From the NCBI GenBank assembly GCA_034008185.1, contig CM067081.1, positions 62,001 to 126,000 on the forward strand: DNA of 64,000 nucleotides, read 5' to 3'. The stretch is from Gorsachius magnificus (taxonomy: Eukaryota; Chordata; Aves; Pelecaniformes; Ardeidae). Positions within the stretch are counted from its first letter, which is position 1. Every line of letters starts with the position of its first letter. Below are positions 11,718 through 24,800 of the stretch, piece after piece. The notes beneath the pieces were generated by a model, which was not told the origin of the DNA, did not search any database, and saw only the letters and a list, made by a program, of their open reading frames with translations. The translations under genes were made by a program, and so were the position numbers.

Positions 11718-12399
11718 TTTATTTAAATTGGTTGTCACTGATGGAAGAACATAGACATTTTCCTGATGAAGCAAACGGAGCTGTGGCCTTTATCACACAT
11801 GATCGTAGCAACGGACCGTCACAGCCAGTAGTCAACGGCAGTCTCTCTACTAAGAAATTAAAGAAGGCCCAGTAGTGATTATTGGCCTGGAGTTTGAGTG
11901 GCCCCCAACAGATACACCAGTACTGCTGTGACCTGGCCTGTCCGGAGCAAAGAAGAACAGTCTGAGTGGAGAAGCTGAGCCAGGGAGCCAGCCGCTGGTA
12001 GAGAAGACTAGGCAGTCACTCACCAGAGTCTAGGTTTGTCTCTTAGTAAGGACTGGTGGAGCCCCAGACACTTGCAGTGCAGGCACTGCCGGTGAGTACC
12101 TTCCAGCCTGGACATTAGAAGTCCTGGTGCGAGTCAAGGTGTTGGTAAGGTTACAGGTACTTGGACTCTGGGCTCTGGGCTCAGGAAGGAACTGTGGTAG
12201 AAAGCAGAGAATGGGCTGTGCCCCTGCGATCGTGTCCCCACATGGCCCCTAATGTCACCCACAGCCTCCCTCCATCTCCTGCCCAGCCCTCTCCTTGCCC
12301 TGTCCCGTCCCGTCGCTGCCCTGCCTCTTGCTCCCGCCTACCCCTTTCCATTTCCCCGGGCTCCCGGAGCCTGTTCCTTCCTCCCCATCCCTCTTTTAC
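11718..12399. other. Sequence just upstream of the CpG island
   Basis: GC content rises steadily towards 12,400. A gtgagtacc donor-like string at about 12,092 could belong to an alternative upstream exon, but nothing else supports one. Distal promoter elements may lie here and cannot be named from sequence alone. Confidence 0.35.
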
Positions 12400-12879
12400 C
12401 CCGGCTCCGGCCCTTCCTCCCCCCCACGCTGCTCCCTGCACCCTTCGTGCCCCACGCCCCGCCACGCCGTCCCATCGCCCCGGACCCCTGCCGGGGCCGC
12501 TCCGGGGCCGCGCTCCGCCGGCGCGCTCCGGTGGCGGGGCGGGGATGGGGGCGGTGGGGGGAGCGGGGGGCTGAGGGCGGCGCTGGGTCGGGTTTCAGCA
12601 GGAGCCTCCGCGCCGAGCCAGCTCCGACCCGCCGCCTGCCGCCGAGCTCTGCGCGGGGCGACCCGGCACCGGGGCGGCCGCGGCAGCGGGAGGCCGGCAG
12701 ACCGAAACACCGGGGCGGCCGCGGCACAGGAGGGCACCGGAGCGCTGGGGGTACCGGAGCGGCCAGCGGTACCGACGCGCCCGCGGCACCGGAGCACCGG
12801 GGTACCGGAGCGGCTGCGGGACGTCTTGGCGGGGCCGGATCCTGCGGGATGTGAGCGCCGCCAGCGCGGGACGCGCGGT

Positions 12880-12885
12880 GTAAGT
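12880..12885 (+). other. DCHS1: Candidate splice donor of untranslated exon 1
   Basis: gcgcggt followed by GTAAGT at 12880-12885 is the best donor in the CpG island and could splice to the acceptor at 17,035. A second candidate is GTGAGC at 12,851. Placement is inferred from the known arrangement in mammals, where the first DCHS1 exon is untranslated. Confidence 0.4.
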
Positions 12886-12969
12886 GCCAGCGCCGGGGAC
12901 CGACCCGCTCCTGCTGCCCGACCGCCCTCGCCCGGCGCTCCGCACGGCGGCATCGCCGCACCCCGGACC

Positions 12970-12997
12970 GGGCCGGGCCGGGCCGGGCCGGGCCGGG
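12970..12997 (+). repeat. GGCCG pentanucleotide microsatellite
   Basis: More than five tandem GGCCG units in the CpG island, just after the candidate exon 1 donor. The tract could vary in length and is hard to sequence. Confidence 0.85.
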
Positions 12998-13420
12998 GAC
13001 TTGGGACCGGGACCAGGACCAGCACCGAGACCGCGCTTTGTTCTGCCTCCGCTGCGCAGACAATGGGGCGGGGGGGGGGGCGGGGGGGAGGGGGGACGGG
13101 GGGCCGCGCCCGTGGCGGCGCAGCACCACGGATCCGCGGCCGGACCGGCCTCGCCCGCGGCGCGACGGCGGCGGGGCGGGAGGGGGCCGCGCGGCGGGGC
13201 CTGCACGGGGACAGGAGCGGGCGGGGGGGGTGTGCGGGACGCCCGGGAGCCCCCGGGGACGGGGCTGTGGGGGACAGGGCCGGCAGCGCCGGCAGGCGGT
13301 GGGCCCGAGGGCTAGGAAGCCCCAAGCGGGGCGGAGAGCCCCAAGAGCCGGGGGGCCCGGGCTGTCCGGGAGCTCTGAGGGAGAGAGAGCCCTGACAGCC
13401 CGGGGGCACCAGTGGGCAGG

Positions 13421-16400
13421 GAGCAGACAAGTCCCCGCCGCACCTCTGCGATGGCTACACAGTATGGCAGGGGCCGGGTCAGCGCCGAGATGCGTGTGGC
13501 TGGGATTGTGGGCACTAGCTAATGCATGAGGCAGTTTTATCAGAGCTTCCTTTGTGGGGGAAGTGTTTTCAGAGACAGGACAGCCTGCAGGAAGCCCTGG
13601 TGTGGCACAGAAATGGGATGCAGAGGGATGCAGTGGAGCTTGACAGCATCCTCATCAGAGGAATGGTCACCACCACTGGTCACTGCTCAGAGCTGGTGTC
13701 AGAGGGAAATGAGGCTGCATGGCTGGTCTGGGAGTGAGCAGTAGGGTGCTAGACCTGAAGGGCCAAATGGGAGGTAGTAGGAGGGCCAGGAGGCCTGGAG
13801 ATGACTGTAGGTACAGGAAGACTAAGTAGAGGTTGAAAGTGAGTTTTTAGCCTAAGGCTGCCTGGCAGGCCTGGGCTGGGGTTGGTTCTGAGGGCAGATA
13901 ATCTGAAATGTTTGAGAGAGAGCTCTGTGTGAACGTAGAAGAGAAAAGTATATTCCAGGTCAGTGACTGGTGCTCAGCAAAAGATTAAATGGTCTTCTGA
14001 ATCCTTCCTCATCTGGACTGGAGTCTCAAAAACATCATTACATGAGTCACAGCCTCTCATGTGAGATTTTGGGTATGGCATCAGCAGCATCTGCAGCTTT
14101 GATGGAGCTTTTGCACAGCAAGCACTCCAACATCTGTTTGTGGCATGCACAGTGGGTGCCATCTTTCCAGCTTCTCTGCTGGGGCCGGTGTGGGCCTGCT
14201 TCCCCTTTCTCATAGCTGACATGAGATGCGGGGTGCCACTGGCAGGCAGGGGTGCATGCAGTGGTCCCTCTGTAATTCCTTATCTTTTCTTTCTAAATGT
14301 GATTTACCTCCTGGTGCCCTGGCCTGTTGGCCCTAGGCTGATGCTTATGTATACTGCAGCTCACTCCATTTTAGATGCCCTTCCCGCCAACCTCCTTCCT
14401 ATGGCTCTGACCCCAAACGCCTCTCTGGACAGATTCTCGTGCTAGCAGTTTTCTTCAGAGGCTTCCGCTGCCATTTTTGCTAGGGAACTCAGTGCCCAAT
14501 GATGGGAGGGACAGAGCAGGAGCAGGGCAGTCTGGCTCACGTTACACAGCCTGGGCCTGGACCAGTCAAGCCAGCCCCTAGTGCTGAGCTATCTGCTAAT
14601 TGGAAGCAGCTGTTCAGATTTGGTGACTCTGCATCCACTGAGGTCACTGCTGTCTTCCTCTGTGACCCAAGTCTGCAAACTTCATAGGAACAGAGGGCTG
14701 CTAGTGCTGTGGATGGCCGCCTGCGTGTCCTGGATGGGTGCAATCTGGCAACCTGGCGGTTGCATCTCTTACCCAAGAGGTAGCTGGGCTGTGAAACCAC
14801 CCACTTGTATCCAGGGAAGATGGAAAGGGAGAAGTTTACACAGACTTTTGTCACCGGTTCCCAACCCCAGGGACCCTAATTTCTGTTCCCTGGTTGCTCC
14901 AGTGCTCTCAGCTGCTCTTCACTCCCCAGATTTGCTTTTCAAGTTTCTCTCCTCCCCACCAGCAGCCCACAAAGCCTTGCTGCACTCCCTTCTGCTTCTC
15001 AAGAGCCACATCACTGATCAAACCAGGTGGCTTTTGTTTTGGTTTGGTTTTTTTCCCCATATCTGTGCCCTGATGTGTTCCAGGCACTACCCAAGACCGT
15101 TCAGCTTTGTCCTGTCCTCAGCCACTGAGATTGCCGCAGGAAGCCCAGTTTTCTACTCTCCTTTTTACTTAGTTTTTGCCTAACCCCCTGCCAAGGCTTC
15201 AAACCCTCTGCCCTGTACCCTCCCATGGCCTGAGCAACTGAGTCACAGTTAGGATGGTGCAGTTTCACCACAGAAGCAAACCTGGACCCCATTGCCCCAG
15301 CACTGCATGTTCTGGATGTACACAGTTACCCCTTCAGCTGGGGAAATTCAACTCACTCCAGCAGAGAGAGGGAGACCTGTCTAGGACTGCTGAGTTAGGG
15401 GAGGTCCCCAGCTAGCAGCCCACAGGGACAAAAGTAACTTCTTTTGACTTCTGCTCCTAAGAGATAATAAGAATTCGTACTTGCTAGGTACAAGAGGAGT
15501 GTGTGGCTTTCCTGGCCATAGAGCTCAGACACTGGATGCCCACTGAAGCAAACAAACACTTCTTTGTATGCAGAAAACACTTTCTAATATTTTTCTTTCT
15601 GTCACTGACCCAGGATTTCCACAGGGAAAAAACGATCAAAACAGCTGACCCGAGGTGAGAAAGAGGACCCAGGAGTAATCATCTTACATCCCCTGAAAGG
15701 GTTAACACTGCTGTAGGGTTCTTTAGATCAAGGGCTGACATTCTTAGTCCCCAAACTAGGCAATGCCAGCCACCTCCATCCCCCAAGACAGGGAGGTTCC
15801 TGCCATCCTGCGTCTGACATGAGCGGCTCCTGAGTGTGGTTATGGACCAGCAGCAAATGCTTTCAAGAGTGTCCAAGTGTGAGCTCATGCTGCCGCCATC
15901 CCTGCAGACCACTAAGCCTCGTTTACCGGGGGCTGAAAGCAGCACTGGGGCTGGTGTTCTTCACAAGCTCCTTGACTGCTGAGTTCCCCTGGCTTTTCAC
16001 AGGGAGGGTGGGCAGAACCCTGGGGGGCTGACAGCCTTGGGGCACTGGGAGCGTGTCCAGTGTGTCCAGTAGTGGTGTTGCTGCAGGGAGCTGCTCCTCC
16101 CTGCTCGTCCCTCCCCCACTGCTGCAGTGAAATGAAGCTACGGCAGGGGGAAATGGAGTGAAGGAGCCAGAATGAGCAAGGAGCAGTGAGAAGGAGACAA
16201 AGGAGAGTGAGCAGTGGAGGGTGTGGGACCGGGAAGGAGCCAGAGCAGCTGGCAGTTCAGAGGGAGTTGCTGCGTTCCTACTGTACTGCCACCACCCTCC
16301 ATGGTACCAGCTTGGGGCATCCACAGATTTCTGTGCCAGGCCAAACAATGGACCCTGTCTGATTTTATCCTGGGCATTCCCAGCTGTGGGTACATCCTTT

Positions 16401-17035
16401 GCAATACAGCCGTTCTGATTTATTGTTCACTGGATGTCAGCCCGCTCCAGTTCTGCTGCTCCCTCCCAGGGACACCAGATTTGCACTTCATGGGGTTTTT
16501 GGCACCTATAGCCCTGTGGTCCTGAAAGGCCCAGTTGGGGGGGCGGGTGTCACAGTTGCTTGTTGAGCTCTCTCCCAGTTTGAGAACAGCTTTTTTCAGG
16601 GTGGAGAGGTGCTAGGCTGCTCTTTGTCCAACAATCTCCGTCCTCTCGCAGACAGCCTCTCTTAGCCTCAGAGGAAGCATTCAGCTGTTAAAGGCACAGA
16701 ACACTCTGCTCTAGGGAAGCTGGGTCCAGGGTTGCCAGGAGGGCGAGTGGCTGGGAAGAACGCTTAACTACATAGGAAATAACATGATAGGGTACTAGCC
16801 ACTGAACTGTGCACGCTGTTAGGTGTGACCGGCTTGGCTGACTCTAGGTGCCATCCCAGGCCTTCATTCCAGGCACCCTCCGCTTGGACACATTTTCACC
16901 TTGACTCCTTGTGAGAGACAGGTGATACAGAGCAATCAGGCAAGCAGGTACATGGCAGGCCTTCCATGGGTTTTTTTCTGTCCTTCCTTTGCTGCTCCCT
17001 CTTAACCAGCATCCTCTGGTCTGCATTCCATGCAG
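13421..17035 (+). other. DCHS1: DCHS1 intron 1 (3' part), no other gene seen
   Basis: This is the stretch between the CpG island and the first coding exon. It contains only short open frames without family resemblance and no clear CR1 copy. The sequence before 17,036 is pyrimidine-rich (tccttcctttgctgctccct) and ends in tgcag, a good acceptor. An alternative acceptor (ccag) lies at 17,009. Confidence 0.6.
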
Positions 17036-17103
17036 GATTAAAGTGCACGCTGCAAAGGAGATCGAGCCACCCTCTGCTCTGCAAGTCGCTAGCAACAGAG
17101 CAG

Positions 17104-18846
17104 ATGAAGGAGTCAGCCATGCTTCTGTTGGAGCTGCTAATTCTTGGGAGCCTGAGAACAGGGAAAGGCTCTGCCATCCTGGGCACCCTGGATCTACAAA
17201 TAGATGAGGAGCAGCCAGCTGGCACCATCATTGGGGACATCAGTGCTGGCCTGCCCCCTGGAACTAGTGCCTACATGTATTTCATCTCAGCACAGGAGGG
17301 CAGCGGTGTTACCACTGACTTGGGGATAGATGAGAACACTGGTATCATCAAAACCGCTCGTGTCCTGGACCGAGAGACTCGAGACCACTACAGCTTCATT
17401 GCTGTTACCCCAGAGGGCATCACAGTAGAAGTGAACATCCAAGTGAATGACATCAATGACCATGCTCCAGCCTTTCCTAAACAACACAGCACCTTCCAGA
17501 TCCCAGAGCACACACCCATTGGCAGCAGATTTCCCTTGGACCCAGCCTTTGATGCTGACAGTGGCCTACTCAATACACAAGGCTATGTGATTAAGGGAGA
17601 GAATGTGGGGCAGGCATTCCGCCTGGAAACACGTCGAGGACCCAATGGGGTCCTTTATTTGGACCTGGTGGTCAGCAATGTCTTGGATCGGGAGAACCGT
17701 TCATCATACTCGCTGCTGTTGGAAGCCTATGATGGTGGCTCTCCTCCCCGGAGTACCCAGATGACGCTGGATGTGTCCATCCAGGACATCAATGACAATG
17801 CTCCTAGCTTCAACCAGAGCCGCTACCATACTCTCATCTCAGAGAATTTGAAACCTGGCAGCAGCATCCTGCAGGTCTTTGCCTCTGATGCAGATGAAGG
17901 TGACAATGGGGATGTGATTTATGAGATCAACAGGCGGCAGAGTGATCCTGACCAGTACTTCACCATTGACTCTCGGACCGGAGTCATCAAGCTCAACAAG
18001 GGTCTGGACTATGAAGTAAGGAAGGTGCATGAGCTGGTGGTACAGGCAAGGGATAAGGCTGTCCATCCTGAGGTCACCACAGCCTTTGTCACTATTCATG
18101 TGCGTGACTACAATGACAACCAGCCCACCATGACTATAATCTTCTTGAGTGAAGATGGCTCCCCTCAGATCTCTGAGGGAGCCCAGCCTGGCCAGTATGT
18201 GGCACGCATCTCTGTTTCCGACCCAGACTATGGCGAGTACTCCAATGTCAATGTCACGTTGGAGGGAGGGGATGGCAAGTTTGCCCTCACTACCAAGGAC
18301 AACATCATCTACCTTATCTGTGTGGACCAGCTTCTGGATAGGGAAGAAAGAGACTCCTATGATTTGCGGGTGACAGCTACTGACTCAGGAACACCCCCAC
18401 TCCGGGCAGAATCAGCCTTTGTGCTGCAAGTGATGGATATCAATGACAACCCTCCACTCTTCGACCAGCAGGAGTACAAACAGAGCATCCCCGAGGTTGT
18501 GTACCCAGGCAGCTTTGTCCTGCAGGTGACAGCTCGTGACAAGGACCAGGGTCCCAATGGGGAGGTGCGGTACAGTATCATGCATGGCCGTGACACCCAC
18601 TCCAGCTGGTTTGCCATTGACCCTGCCACAGGTATCATCACCACCGCTGCCCCACTGGATTATGAGAAGGATCCTCAGCCTCAGCTGACTGTGCTGGCCA
18701 CAGACAGGGGAACCCCTGCCCTCTCTTCTTCAGCTGTGGTGTATGTGGCCCTGCAGGATGTCAATGACAACGAGCCAGTGTTCAGGAGTAATTTCTACAA
18801 TGTGTCGCTGAAGGAGAACACCCCTGTTGGGACCTGCTTCTTACAG
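17104..18846 (+). CDS. DCHS1: DCHS1 exon 2: signal peptide, EC1-EC5, start of EC6
   Basis: The first coding exon probably begins at 17,036 (after tgcag), with translation from 17,104. Residues 1-26 or so form a signal peptide with an LLLELLILG core. Five cadherin repeats follow, ending at [36 protein letters not shown] and DVNDNEPVF, with LDRE and DxD calcium-binding motifs between them. The exon stops early in EC6 at TCFLQ with donor CAG/GTAGGT, phase 0. Reading on into the intron adds only ten codons before a stop at 18,874-18,876. The codons immediately 5' of the ATG are also open, but they belong to the 5' UTR and the acceptor tract. Confidence 0.93.
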
Positions 18847-21800
18847 GTAGGTACAACTGTCAGGAACCGAGCTTGAGGAGGGCACGGCCAGGGCTGTACG
18901 AGGCTTGGGATGGGAGGCCTGCCACTGAAGGCTGTTTGGTGCAGTAATCATGGCTTAGATGGGCAACGGTTGCAGCAGGAATGCTAAAGCAGAGATCCCC
19001 ATGCTCAGCATGAGTCAGAAATGGGGCAGAGCGCTGTTACGCCCTTTCTGCATGCGAGCACTAGGTGATATCACTGATCCTGGGGGCACCCCTCGAGGAT
19101 GTCCTTTGTGCAAAGCACACAGCTGGGATTGGGCCCACGGTGCCAGGCCTTGCTTGCACAAGTGTGGGGCTGCCTTCCAGGCCAGGACACCCAGAATGGC
19201 GCTCGGGAACATGGGGCAGACCTCTAGGAAGCCGCTTGTGGCCAAGCTGCTAACTTCTCTGTCCCCCCGTGAGGTCATTAGCCTAAGTTCATCAGTGTTT
19301 GTAAGGCTGGTTGAGAACATTAATTATGCACAACTGGCATTGTTATACTACCTTGGAAACAGCAGCTGTGGTACCTGAGCCGAGAGACGTGCCGCACCAG
19401 CCTTCCTGTGGTGAGAGGCCACAGGTGAGGCCTGGAGAGGTGCTGCCCCTCTGACAGGGTCTGTGGACCGCAAGAGGTGCCATTGATGCCATTTGCATTT
19501 TGTACGCTTTGGATTCCCTGCATTTGCTGTCCCAGCTCAGGCCCTGGAGCCCTGGCTGCTGGAGGCAGGCGATGCAGCCCACCTGAGCTGGGATGGGGAG
19601 ACGTGGGGCTTGGGCCTGGCGGTGGGGGGCTGGTGGGGGACCAGCAAGGTTCCCATGGAGTGGTGGGGCACTGGGACGCTGGCCGGGGCTGTGAGGGGCT
19701 CTGGGGGCAGGTGGTGAGCAGTGCCTGTGGGGCCCGGAGGGGGGAGCAAGGGGGAGCAGGAGTTCTGGGGCCCAAGAGACAAGGCAGGAGGAGGTCCTGC
19801 GGCCTGGCCAGGGAAAAGGGCCTTTAGATGAGCCTGGAGGAGGAAGCGGAGCTGGCAATTAAAACTGGTCTATGGGTGTGCTGCAGGTGCCCTGCTGGGG
19901 CGCAGCGGGCATTGAGCGTGTGGGCCACATAGGGTGTGTGATTGCGGGGGACTGATGGTATGGGATAGGAGAGCTGGAGAGGGGCTTGGGTGGGTGAGCA
20001 CAGGGGACAGGGGGGAGGAGTGTCGGGGGAAGGAGGAATCGGGTGCAAGAGGGCCGGGGTAGCATAGAGCAGGTTTAAAATGGGGCAGATCTGGGGGGTA
20101 GGGGGTGGATCAGGGTGGGGTTTGGGGGGAAGTCTGGGCAGGAGAAGCGGGTGAGAGATGAGGAGGAAGATTGGGAGTGGAAAGATTTGGGGTTGGTCTG
20201 TGCAGGGCAACACCCCACACTGTCCCAGGTGGGTGGGGTGGGGGGCCAGGGCTGGGGACAGAGATGGAGAAGGGGTCAAGGGTGGGGATGGGTTCAGGGA
20301 CAGGGTCAGAGTGGAGGAGCCATGTGTCCCTGGGTGAGCATGGAGGCCCCAGGCATGTGCAGGGATGGGGGCCCCGAAGGGGGCCCCCCCCTTCTCCGTG
20401 CCTTCCTGCTCAGTGCCGCTTGCCGTGTGGGAAGGCGTTCTGGAAATGCAATTGGAGATGGCGGCTGGGCTCCTGACTGCGAGTGCGGGGACAGGCGTAG
20501 GGGGGGGGGGGGTGGTCCAGCGCGTGGCTGCCTGACCATGGTGAGACTGGCGTAGTGCAGGGGCGAGCCCAGCTCCACTCTGCGCAGGGAAGGTGCTGGC
20601 CTGGTGGACGGCAGCAACAGAGGGTTTGGCCAGATTTCGATGGTCTTGGCTCAGCCCTCATGTTTCATTTGGAAACGGCGCGTCTGGGCTGAGCGCAGGT
20701 AACTCCCGCGTGGCCTCGGCACAAAGCAAACAGCTCACACATCTGCTGCTGCTTCCTCTGAGCCGGGAAACGTGAGAGGATGGGAAAGGAGGCTGGCCAG
20801 GCTGCCGGCTCGGCACTGGGCCGCAGCAGGAGCGAGCCAGGTCGGTGAGCCGGGTAGAGCCGGGGCAGGGAGCCCGGGTCTCAGAGCACAGCCCCGGGGC
20901 CCCGAGGTGCTGTGAGGGTCCACAGTGGCCAGCAGCCAGCACTGTGTCCCATGGGGTCAGGCCATGTCAGGTGTGCTGCTCCACATCCCCTGTGTGCAAT
21001 TGCTCCAGCTTGACCCCATCTGTCTGCAGCTTCTAGGCATCAGGGCTCATCCTGCCTTGGGAGGTTAAAGGGTCTCTTGTCAATGCCTGGATTTGGTCCA
21101 GACCTGCATAATGGTCATGAGAGCTTAGGCCGTGCAGGACACAGGACAGCCTCCAAGGTCAGCACAGAACTTAATGGGTTCAATTCTCCATCGGACTGCC
21201 ATGTTTCTAAGCAAAAAACCCTGGGAGGACCAGGTCTATTTTCAGATTGTGACGTCTGCTCTCCATGGGCAGGACAGAACTTCTCCGTGGGGAAGTGGGG
21301 AGTACGTTTGTGTGACCAGAATAGACCTGAGAAGTGGCTGCTGGTCTCCTGCTCCCTTGCACACCCCATCCTCTCTGCCAGGTCAGTCTTTGTCTTTGAT
21401 GTACAGAGACGAGCAGAGCAGGTTGCTGGCCTGAGTGTCTGAGAAAGAAAAAGGATCTCGTAACATCTTCCTTATTTATTACTTGTGTTTATCATGGGCC
21501 AGGTCCCACAGTAGTAGACTCTGCATGAGCACTAAGCGAAGGAAATAGCAAAGTCACAGTTCAAGTCTGAGATGAGAGAGAAACACCACTGGAGAAGGAG
21601 CCCAGGGAATAAGTGAACACAACACCAGCAGAAAATAGAGCAAGGGATAGTTGCTAACTGGTTGTCTCTGTTTCCCTCTGTGGCCATGAGTTGATAATAT
21701 AGAAGCTTTAGGGCTCATCGGACTACATTCAAATGCTAGAGTTACATGATGTGAAGCATAAATTCACCCTGCTGGCTTAAATTTGTTTTAAACATTTGAC

Positions 21801-24800
21801 TTTGTACCAGCAAGCTGCATGCATGGTCAGATACTGTCTTTCTGTGCCTTTCTAACTTTTCATGCTAAATCAAGTATTGTCTGTCCTCTGGCAGCCAGCA
21901 TAAGGCACAGAGAGCTGGGTAAACCCCATGTTGTGAGCACAGACTGATTTGACAGAAATGTGAATGAGATGAGATGCGATGCAATGCAATGAGATGAGAT
22001 GGTGGATTATTGATTCTTGCATAGATCCAGTATTCGTGATTTTGGAACCAGGGTTTACATATTCCCTTTGCGTTCATACATACAGTTGCTGGGGAACAAG
22101 AACATCAGAAATCAAAAGCTGACCAGCAACACACCTACAGTATAATCTTATCTTGCAGTTTTGATGACAAGTTTGATGACCTTTGAAGTTTGAGTACTGA
22201 TTTGTGATTCTGTGGGACTGGCTGTGCCACATGCACAGCACCGGGACAGCCTCTTGGGCTGTGCCCCAGATAGAAAGCCCTGCAGGAAGTGCTGTAGGCT
22301 GGACCAGGCCACCTATGCTGCGTTACTGACAGAGGGTCTTGACGGATAAACCTGATGTGGTTATGCTGCTGAAGGGGGCAGCTGTGAGAGGGCATGGGGG
22401 CTCACTGTGCGTTGGGGACTGAACAGCAAGAGGACTAATGCTCACTGAGTTTGCTGCCAAAGAGAGTGGCGGGCGGTGGGGAGGACATTACTACATGCAT
22501 TCGTTTTCTTGGGACAAGGCATTTAGCATTAACCTATTTTCAGACCTTTGCACGACATAAAACAGGCCTCCCCCTCCTCAGAAGCAAGGAGGGAAGCTTC
22601 CTGAGGCAAGATGGGGAGACGCCGGTGAGCTTGCTGGGGAGCAGTGCGAGGGGAGGGAGTGCAGCAAGCTTCGGGAGAGCAGGCTGTAATGCAGGAGAGT
22701 CTGGGGTACACAAGGAGTGGGGACATGGGGGAGATGCTGGTACATGGGGAGGTTGTGGGGGAGGTGAGCACTGTTGTTACCGCCAGAAGAGCTGCATTTG
22801 TTCCAAATTCCTGTGAAAGTTATTTCCTTGCGCTGCCAGCAGCCTCCTCCTGGGCTTGGCACAGCAGCCAGCGCCATGATTAATTCAAGTAGCATTTCCC
22901 CTGGAGCTGCAGCAGCTTTTCCACTGCAGCCGAGAGGCCCCAGCCCCTCGCGCTCCTCTCCCCCCATGCTCCGCTCCTCCCCCCCCCCCCCCCCCCCCGT
23001 GCACCGCCCCCAAAGGCCAGCCCCCTCCCCTCCAGGAGCCCCAGCCTGCCAGCATGGCCCCCCCTTGCTGCCCCCCACCGCCCCGTCCCCAGTCTCTGCT
23101 CCCTCTTGTTTGCTCCATACCCCTTGCTTGCTGCCAGCTGCTGTTGGCCTGTGCCCCCCAGGGACCCGGGCTGTTTTGCCCCCAGGGCGCTCTCACTGGC
23201 AGGGCTCTCCCTCACCTGCATGACCCTTGGGACGCTCCAGCCTCTTCCCACTCCCCACCCTTGCCTTCTCCCTCAGGGTCCCCCTGCTCGGCATGCTCAG
23301 TCTCACCTGCCCCCCGTGTCCCATCTCGACGTGTAGACCCGCTTGCTGAGCACTCCCTGCCTGAGCTCTGCACAGCTGAAACCCAGCCCAGCACCCTGGT
23401 TTGGAGTCCTTGTTGGCATCAGTGCCCCCCAGGAGGCCATGGCCAGACCCTGTCACTTCCCACCCTGCACTGTTGCTGACCCACTGAGCCCCCCCAGCCT
23501 TGAGCACTCATCCTCTGCAGAGGCCCAGCTTCCCTGCCCTGCTCAGCTTCTGAACTCCTGCAGGCTATGCTGGGGCTCCCAGTGCCCTGTAGCTCCCTGC
23601 TGTGGCTCCCGTTTCACCTCCCTGCTGCTCCACCAGAGAGAACACACCTGGGTGCCCCCATGTGAGCCTTGCTCCTTGTCTTTCTGTGCCTTTCTCTGGC
23701 CTGGCATTCAGAGGCACCGGGACTCCCAGAAAGGCAGTGGTCACCCCCCCAGGCTCCTGCAGTCTGTGGCCCAGCCTCCCCTTCCACAGTCCTACCTCCC
23801 TGCCAATGTCAGTGATTAATCTGTCTCCCCTCCTCCCCAAAACAGAGGGGTTTACCCCATCCCAGAGCAGTGCTGGAGGCCATAAGCTGTCCCTGTTCTC
23901 CGTGCCTTGCTGGCTGTGGCTGTGGCAGCCCTGCGCCTGTCCATGCCCAGGCTGTGGCTGCGGGGCCGCCAGCCAGAGCTCTTGCCCGTGGCCTGAGCCG
24001 CCGGGGGGGCCAGCGGGCCAGCGGCAGCGCCTGCAGCTGTGCAGAGGGCTCCCCCCGGACGTGGTGCTCCCCGCAGCCCCAGGGTCTGACCCTCGCCTTG
24101 GCCACGTGTGCTGGACAATCGCTGGGGCCAAACCCTGACCCCGCTTACTCCCCTGAGGCCTGAGCATGCTGGAGGCTGCGATGCAGCCCGGGAGCCAGAG
24201 GCGGCTCCTGAAATAGCAGCCGTGGCCGCTCCCTGGCTGCTTTTAGCTGGTCAGCAGCTGTGCCAGGGCTGGGGAGGGCAGGACGCCTGGCACACACTCA
24301 GGCGGAGGGAGCCGTGCGTGGGATCGTTGACCACACTGGCGCCAGCCTCCCCTCCTCTCCCACCAAGAGCCGTCACTCTGAGGGGCGGGAGCCCAGAGCC
24401 AGATGTTTGCCAAAGCCACAGCGTAACATGTGCGTAGCAGAGATCCAGCCAGGGCAGGGCTCCAGATGAGCTCCCTGCCTGCTGACTGCGCTCGCTGGAG
24501 ATGGGGAGGACAGCCAGAGAATGGAGGCCCGAGCTGCTGAGAAGCCCTCTATCCCTTTCCAGGACTGTGGACTTACACAGGGAGTACATGGGTCAGCAGT
24601 AAGGCTGGGAGGGCAAGGGATGGCTGTGTTTGAGGGGCTCTGGTGTTGCCTTCTAGGTGGGTCTGTGGGAAGGAGGAGTCTTGACTCCTACAGGTGATGC
24701 AGCTGAGGACCCCAGTGTGGGACTGTGCTTCTCTGTCCATCCCTGACTCTGGGGAACATAAGAGCTTTGTGATGCCTTGGCTCTACTCTTCCCGTCTGTC

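Larger units (their letters stand above)
12400..13420 (+). promoter_or_regulatory. DCHS1: CpG island, probable DCHS1 promoter and first exon
   Basis: About 1 kb is extremely GC-rich and dense in CpG, in sharp contrast to both flanks. It is the only such island upstream of the coding exons. It contains several GC-box-like strings (ggggcgggga near 12,537, gggcgggag near 13,175), no obvious TATA box, a GGCCG tandem run at 12970-12997 and long G runs at 13,063-13,100. CpG-island promoters of broadly expressed genes look like this. Long open frames on both strands here result from the base composition and are not genes. The exact transcription start cannot be read from the sequence. Confidence 0.75.

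Noticed and set aside
12295..13430. Long overlapping open frames on both strands (up to 366 codons) in the CpG island
   Set aside because: They are Arg/Gly/Pro/Ala-rich, open in several frames at once and without any domain. Very high GC content removes stop codons, so this is a composition effect.
16966..17103. Upstream in-frame ATG at 16,966 as the DCHS1 start
   Set aside because: It precedes the best acceptor (17,034-17,035) and lies within its pyrimidine tract, so it is intronic. The signal peptide begins at the ATG at 17,104.
21967..22002. Possible CRISPR-like or regulatory repeat array
   Set aside because: It is a short diverged pentanucleotide microsatellite in a vertebrate intron.
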